NCBI GenBank assembly: GCA_023379465.1
Contig: JAMCTM010000048.1
Coordinates: forward strand, 1-31,857
From: Patescibacteria group bacterium
Lineage (GTDB): Bacteria; Patescibacteria; Microgenomatia; Levybacterales; UBA12049
DNA length: 31,857 nucleotides
Reading direction: 5' to 3'
The notes under the pieces were generated by a model that did not search any database, was not told the DNA's origin, and saw only the letters and a program-made list of their open reading frames with translations. Positions 29,839 to 31,857 of this stretch are shown here, in pieces. Both the position numbers and the translations under genes were made by a program. Positions within the stretch are counted from its first letter, which is position 1. Each line of letters begins with the position of its first letter.

Positions 29839-29916
29839 GTGAATAAAATTTTTTGGCCTGAGATTGTTTGAGCGAAGTATGAGCGAGTTGCGAAGGACAG
29901 AAAAATTTTTGTTCAC
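29839..29916. repeat. Inverted-repeat element upstream of guaB
   Basis: GTGAATAAAATTTTTT (29839-29854) pairs with AAAAATTTTTGTTCAC (29901-29916). Between the arms are direct repeats of TGAGCGA and GCGAG (TTTGAGCGAAGTATGAGCGAGTTGCGAAGG). The 245-base gap 29760-30004 holds this element and the guaB promoter but no credible gene. Confidence 0.55.
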
Positions 29917-29969
29917 GAGCGATAGATTAACCATTTTTGCTAAATCCTGAACGCCTACTGGTTTGGGGG

Positions 29970-29999
29970 TTGACAAAATAGACATAGAGATTAGATAAT
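29970..29999 (+). promoter_or_regulatory. guaB promoter (leaderless)
   Basis: A perfect TTGACA (29970-29975), 18 bp, GATAAT (29994-29999), five bases, then the ATG at 30005. The mRNA should begin at or within one base of the start codon. Confidence 0.62.
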
Positions 30000-30004
30000 T
30001 AATC

Positions 30005-31150
30005 ATGGAGAGTCAAAAATTATTTCCGGTTTCTCTTACATTTGACGATATACTTCTTCTTCCGGGTTATACGGATTTCTCCCGTTCGGAAATAGATTTG
30101 TCTGCCGGATTAACCCGCAACATTAAATTAAGGCTTCCGTTTGTTTCCTCTCCCATGGATACGGTAACAGAATCAGAGCTGGCTATTGCCTTGGCAAAAT
30201 TGGGAGGCATCGGCATTATCCACCGTAATTTATCACTTGCCGCCCAGGCAAAGGAGGTAGAAAAGGTAAAATCAAAAAATCTTTTGGTTGGGGCCGCGGT
30301 TGGGGCAAGCGAAGGATTCGAGGAGCGGGTTAAGGCATTGGTTAAAGCAGGGACGGATGTGATCGTGGTGGATTCTGCCCATGGATTTTCAAAAACGGTC
30401 TTAGACGCGGTTGGTAAGATTAAAAAAATGTTTCCAAGGCAAGAAGTCATCGCCGGAAATATCGCGACATTTGAGGCGGCAAAAGCATTGATTCGCGCGG
30501 GAGCGGACGGACTGCGTGTTGGGATGGGGCCCGGGGCAATTTGCACAACAAGGGTTGTTTCGGGTATGGGTGTTCCCCAGATTACCGCTATTTTGGAAAC
30601 CGCTAAAGAAGCAAGACCCAAAGGGGTTCCTGTCATCGCTGACGGGGGGATTAAATATTCAGGGGACATGGTTAAAGCCTTAGCCTGCGGGGCATCAGCA
30701 GTGATGATGGGAGGATTTTTCGCATCTGCCGGCGAGGCGCCAGGCGAAACAGTTATTCTTAACAAAGAAGATGTGCCGCGAAGATTTCAGAGTATTTTCA
30801 ATCATACCCATAAAACCTATATGTTTAAAAAATATAGGGGGATGGGATCGGTTGGGGCAATGGAAAAGGGGGCAAAGATAAAATCGGAGGGTGAATTTCA
30901 TGGAAAAAGTTATCAAGACAGGGTATTGGTTGCGGAAGGGGTAGAAGGATTAGTGCCTATTAGGGGAACAGTCAAAGAAATCGCGGAGCAGGCGATAGGC
31001 GGGATAAAATCCGGCATGTATTATGCGGGGGCGAAAAATATCGAAGAGCTTTGGGAAAAGGTAAGGTTCACCAGAATTACCCAGTCGTCTTTAATAGAAA
31101 GCCATCCGCACGACATACTGGTGACAGATCCCGGAAAAAACTACTACTAA
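30005..31150 (+). CDS. guaB: IMP dehydrogenase, short form without CBS domains
   Basis: The 381-residue enzyme contains the IMPDH barrel: LTFDDILLLPGYTDFSR at the start, SSPMDTVTESELAIALA, the catalytic-Cys loop GPGAICTTRVVSGMG, VPVIADGGIKYSGDMVKALA and YRGMGSVGAM (flap region). It oxidises IMP to XMP with NAD+, the committed step to GMP. Usual bacterial IMPDHs have about 485 residues with two CBS domains inserted after the second barrel strand. Here the sequence passes from GGIGIIHRNLSLAAQAKEVE directly to LLVGAAVGA, so the regulatory Bateman module is missing. guaA follows after 12 bases, forming a guaBA operon. Confidence 0.96.
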   Translation: MESQKLFPVSLTFDDILLLPGYTDFSRSEIDLSAGLTRNIKLRLPFVSSPMDTVTESELAIALAKLGGIGIIHRNLSLAAQAKEVEKVKSKNLLVGAAVGASEGFEERVKALVKAGTDVIVVDSAHGFSKTVLDAVGKIKKMFPRQEVIAGNIATFEAAKALIRAGADGLRVGMGPGAICTTRVVSGMGVPQITAILETAKEARPKGVPVIADGGIKYSGDMVKALACGASAVMMGGFFASAGEAPGETVILNKEDVPRRFQSIFNHTHKTYMFKKYRGMGSVGAMEKGAKIKSEGEFHGKSYQDRVLVAEGVEGLVPIRGTVKEIAEQAIGGIKSGMYYAGAKNIEELWEKVRFTRITQSSLIESHPHDILVTDPGKNYY

Positions 31151-31162
31151 CAACAGATTTTT

Positions 31163-31857
31163 ATGATTTACGTTGTAGATTTTGGCTCCCAGACAGCCCA
31201 TTTAATAGCAAGACGTATTAAAGAATTGGGTTTTTCCGCAGAGCTTTTGACCCCGGGTGAGCTTCTTGACCGGATTAAAAGAAAAAAACCAAATGGAATT
31301 ATTTTTTCCGGAGGACCGTCGTCGGTGTACGAAAAAAACTCTCCGAGTATCAACATTAAGGTTTTTAATTTTGAGATTCCAATACTTGGAGTTTGTTACG
31401 GATTTCAATTAATGGTTCATCTATTGGGCGGAAAGGTGGTTCCCGGAAAAAAAGAATACGGACCGACAAAATGTCAAATTTCGAATACAGAATCTCAAAT
31501 ATCTGGTAAATTACCAAGACAATTTACTGTCTGGATGAGTCATGGAGATGAAGTCATTAGGCTGCCTAAAGGTTTTGAAGCACTTGGTTCAACAGATCAT
31601 GTGCCGTACTCTCTGGTTGGCGATTTAAAGAAGAATATTTACGGTCTGCAGTTTCATCCTGAGGTAGAACATACCCAGAATGGTTTGCGGATTTTATCTA
31701 ATTTCTTAGGTATATGCGGTTTTAAAACTAGGTTAGATACTCAAGGTAAATTAAAAAGTCATGATTCAAAAGTTAAAATTACAACTCAAAAGTCAAAAAT
31801 TAAGAACGAAATACCGCAGATAATTGAAAAAATTAGGAAAACCGCGGGAGAAGATTT
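31163..31857 (+). CDS. guaA: GMP synthase (glutamine-hydrolysing), 5' part; truncated by window end
   Basis: From ATG 31163 the frame is open to the window edge (231 codons). It encodes the class I glutamine amidotransferase domain: VVDFGSQTAHLIARRIKELG, IIFSGGPSSVYE, the Cys nucleophile in LGVCYGFQLM (near residue 80), WMSHGDEV, and the His-Glu pair in GLQFHPEVEHT (near residue 175). The ATP-pyrophosphatase half lies beyond the window. GuaA converts XMP to GMP. Between the two domains (about residues 194-213) the sequence QGKLKSHDSKVKITTQKSKI is encoded by the AT-rich repeat also found at 22205 and 27801. No Shine-Dalgarno is evident; translation may be coupled to guaB. Confidence 0.95.
   Translation, partial: MIYVVDFGSQTAHLIARRIKELGFSAELLTPGELLDRIKRKKPNGIIFSGGPSSVYEKNSPSINIKVFNFEIPILGVCYGFQLMVHLLGGKVVPGKKEYGPTKCQISNTESQISGKLPRQFTVWMSHGDEVIRLPKGFEALGSTDHVPYSLVGDLKKNIYGLQFHPEVEHTQNGLRILSNFLGICGFKTRLDTQGKLKSHDSKVKITTQKSKIKNEIPQIIEKIRKTAGED
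31763..31806. repeat. AT-rich repeat inserted in the guaA interdomain linker
   Basis: TCAAAAGTTAAAATT (31765-31779) and CAAAAGTCAAAAAT (31787-31800), then TTAAGAAC, occur in the same order as in the element next to tRNA-Ser. The reading frame of guaA is preserved through it. Confidence 0.65.

Noticed and set aside
29788..30006. 72-codon minus-strand frame covering the guaB promoter region
   Set aside because: It spans the inverted repeat and the guaB -35/-10, has no recognisable protein pattern and no ribosome binding site.

Overview
The window looks like chromosomal DNA of a Candidate Phyla Radiation (Patescibacteria) bacterium, most likely of the Microgenomates type. This is an inference from gene content. 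It carries the CPR-style reduced type IV secretion set (PrgI, TraC-like, VirB4, VirB6-like and several short two-helix 'T4SS pilin' proteins), a short IMP dehydrogenase without CBS domains, and small four-helix-bundle (23S rRNA IVP family) genes. Gene density is very high and many starts lie almost on top of their promoters. No database search was possible; family calls rest on motifs read by eye.

Layout. (1) 1-1471: the tail of an unidentified gene, then a convergent O-antigen ligase/polymerase-like membrane protein. (2) 1564-6230: the classical origin block, jag-yidC-yidD-rnpA-rpmH on the minus strand and dnaA-dnaN on the plus strand, with a probable oriC (DnaA boxes and a DnaA-trio-like tract) between dnaA and dnaN. 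(3) 6251-13434, minus strand: a five-gene T4SS operon read as PrgI/TTR-like fusion, TraC-like protein, VirB4 ATPase, a 901-aa bifunctional peptidoglycan hydrolase, and a small membrane-anchored protein. (4) 13612-15833, plus strand: a small protein followed by a 609-aa coiled-coil protein with a C-terminal membrane anchor. (5) 15939-19610: four T4SS pilin-like genes on the minus strand, with a GT-C-type glycosyltransferase (plus strand) and an IVP four-helix-bundle gene among them. (6) 19652-22271: HicBA toxin-antitoxin, a nucleotidyltransferase-like remnant, an ATPase fused to an OmpR-type winged helix, and a second IVP gene. (7) 22430-24961: an orphan 843-aa soluble protein. (8) 24987-27071: VirB6-like channel protein. 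(9) 27114-28327: RelBE-type toxin-antitoxin, tRNA-Ser(GGA) and a Nudix hydrolase. (10) 28485-29759: a second small-protein plus tail-anchored-protein cassette, the large gene cut by an in-frame TAG. (11) 30005-end: guaB and the start of guaA.

How the parts fit. Regions 3 to 10 read as one T4SS island inserted between the replication origin and guaBA. It has motor (VirB4), inner-membrane parts (PrgI, VirB6), candidate pilus subunits (four pilins) and a wall-opening enzyme. No coupling protein (VirD4), relaxase, VirB11 or outer-membrane core is visible, so a pilus, DNA-uptake or cell-contact machine is as plausible as conjugation. Two paralogous bicistronic cassettes and the 843-aa orphan flank the T4SS genes and are the best candidates for undescribed components.

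A striking regulatory theme is that, for about seven genes, a recognisable -10 box ends only 4 to 6 nt before the start codon, which predicts leaderless mRNAs. Several second cistrons instead have Shine-Dalgarno sequences. Two repeat families also enter reading frames: GC-rich palindromic elements in the ATPase/winged-helix gene, and an AT-rich repeat shared by guaA, an IVP gene and the Nudix gene. No rRNA, CRISPR array, IS element or convincing intrinsic terminator was seen. No gene-free stretch exceeds 300 bases; the longest are 29760-30004 (inverted repeat and guaB promoter) and 20161-20361 (hicB promoter and gene remnant).
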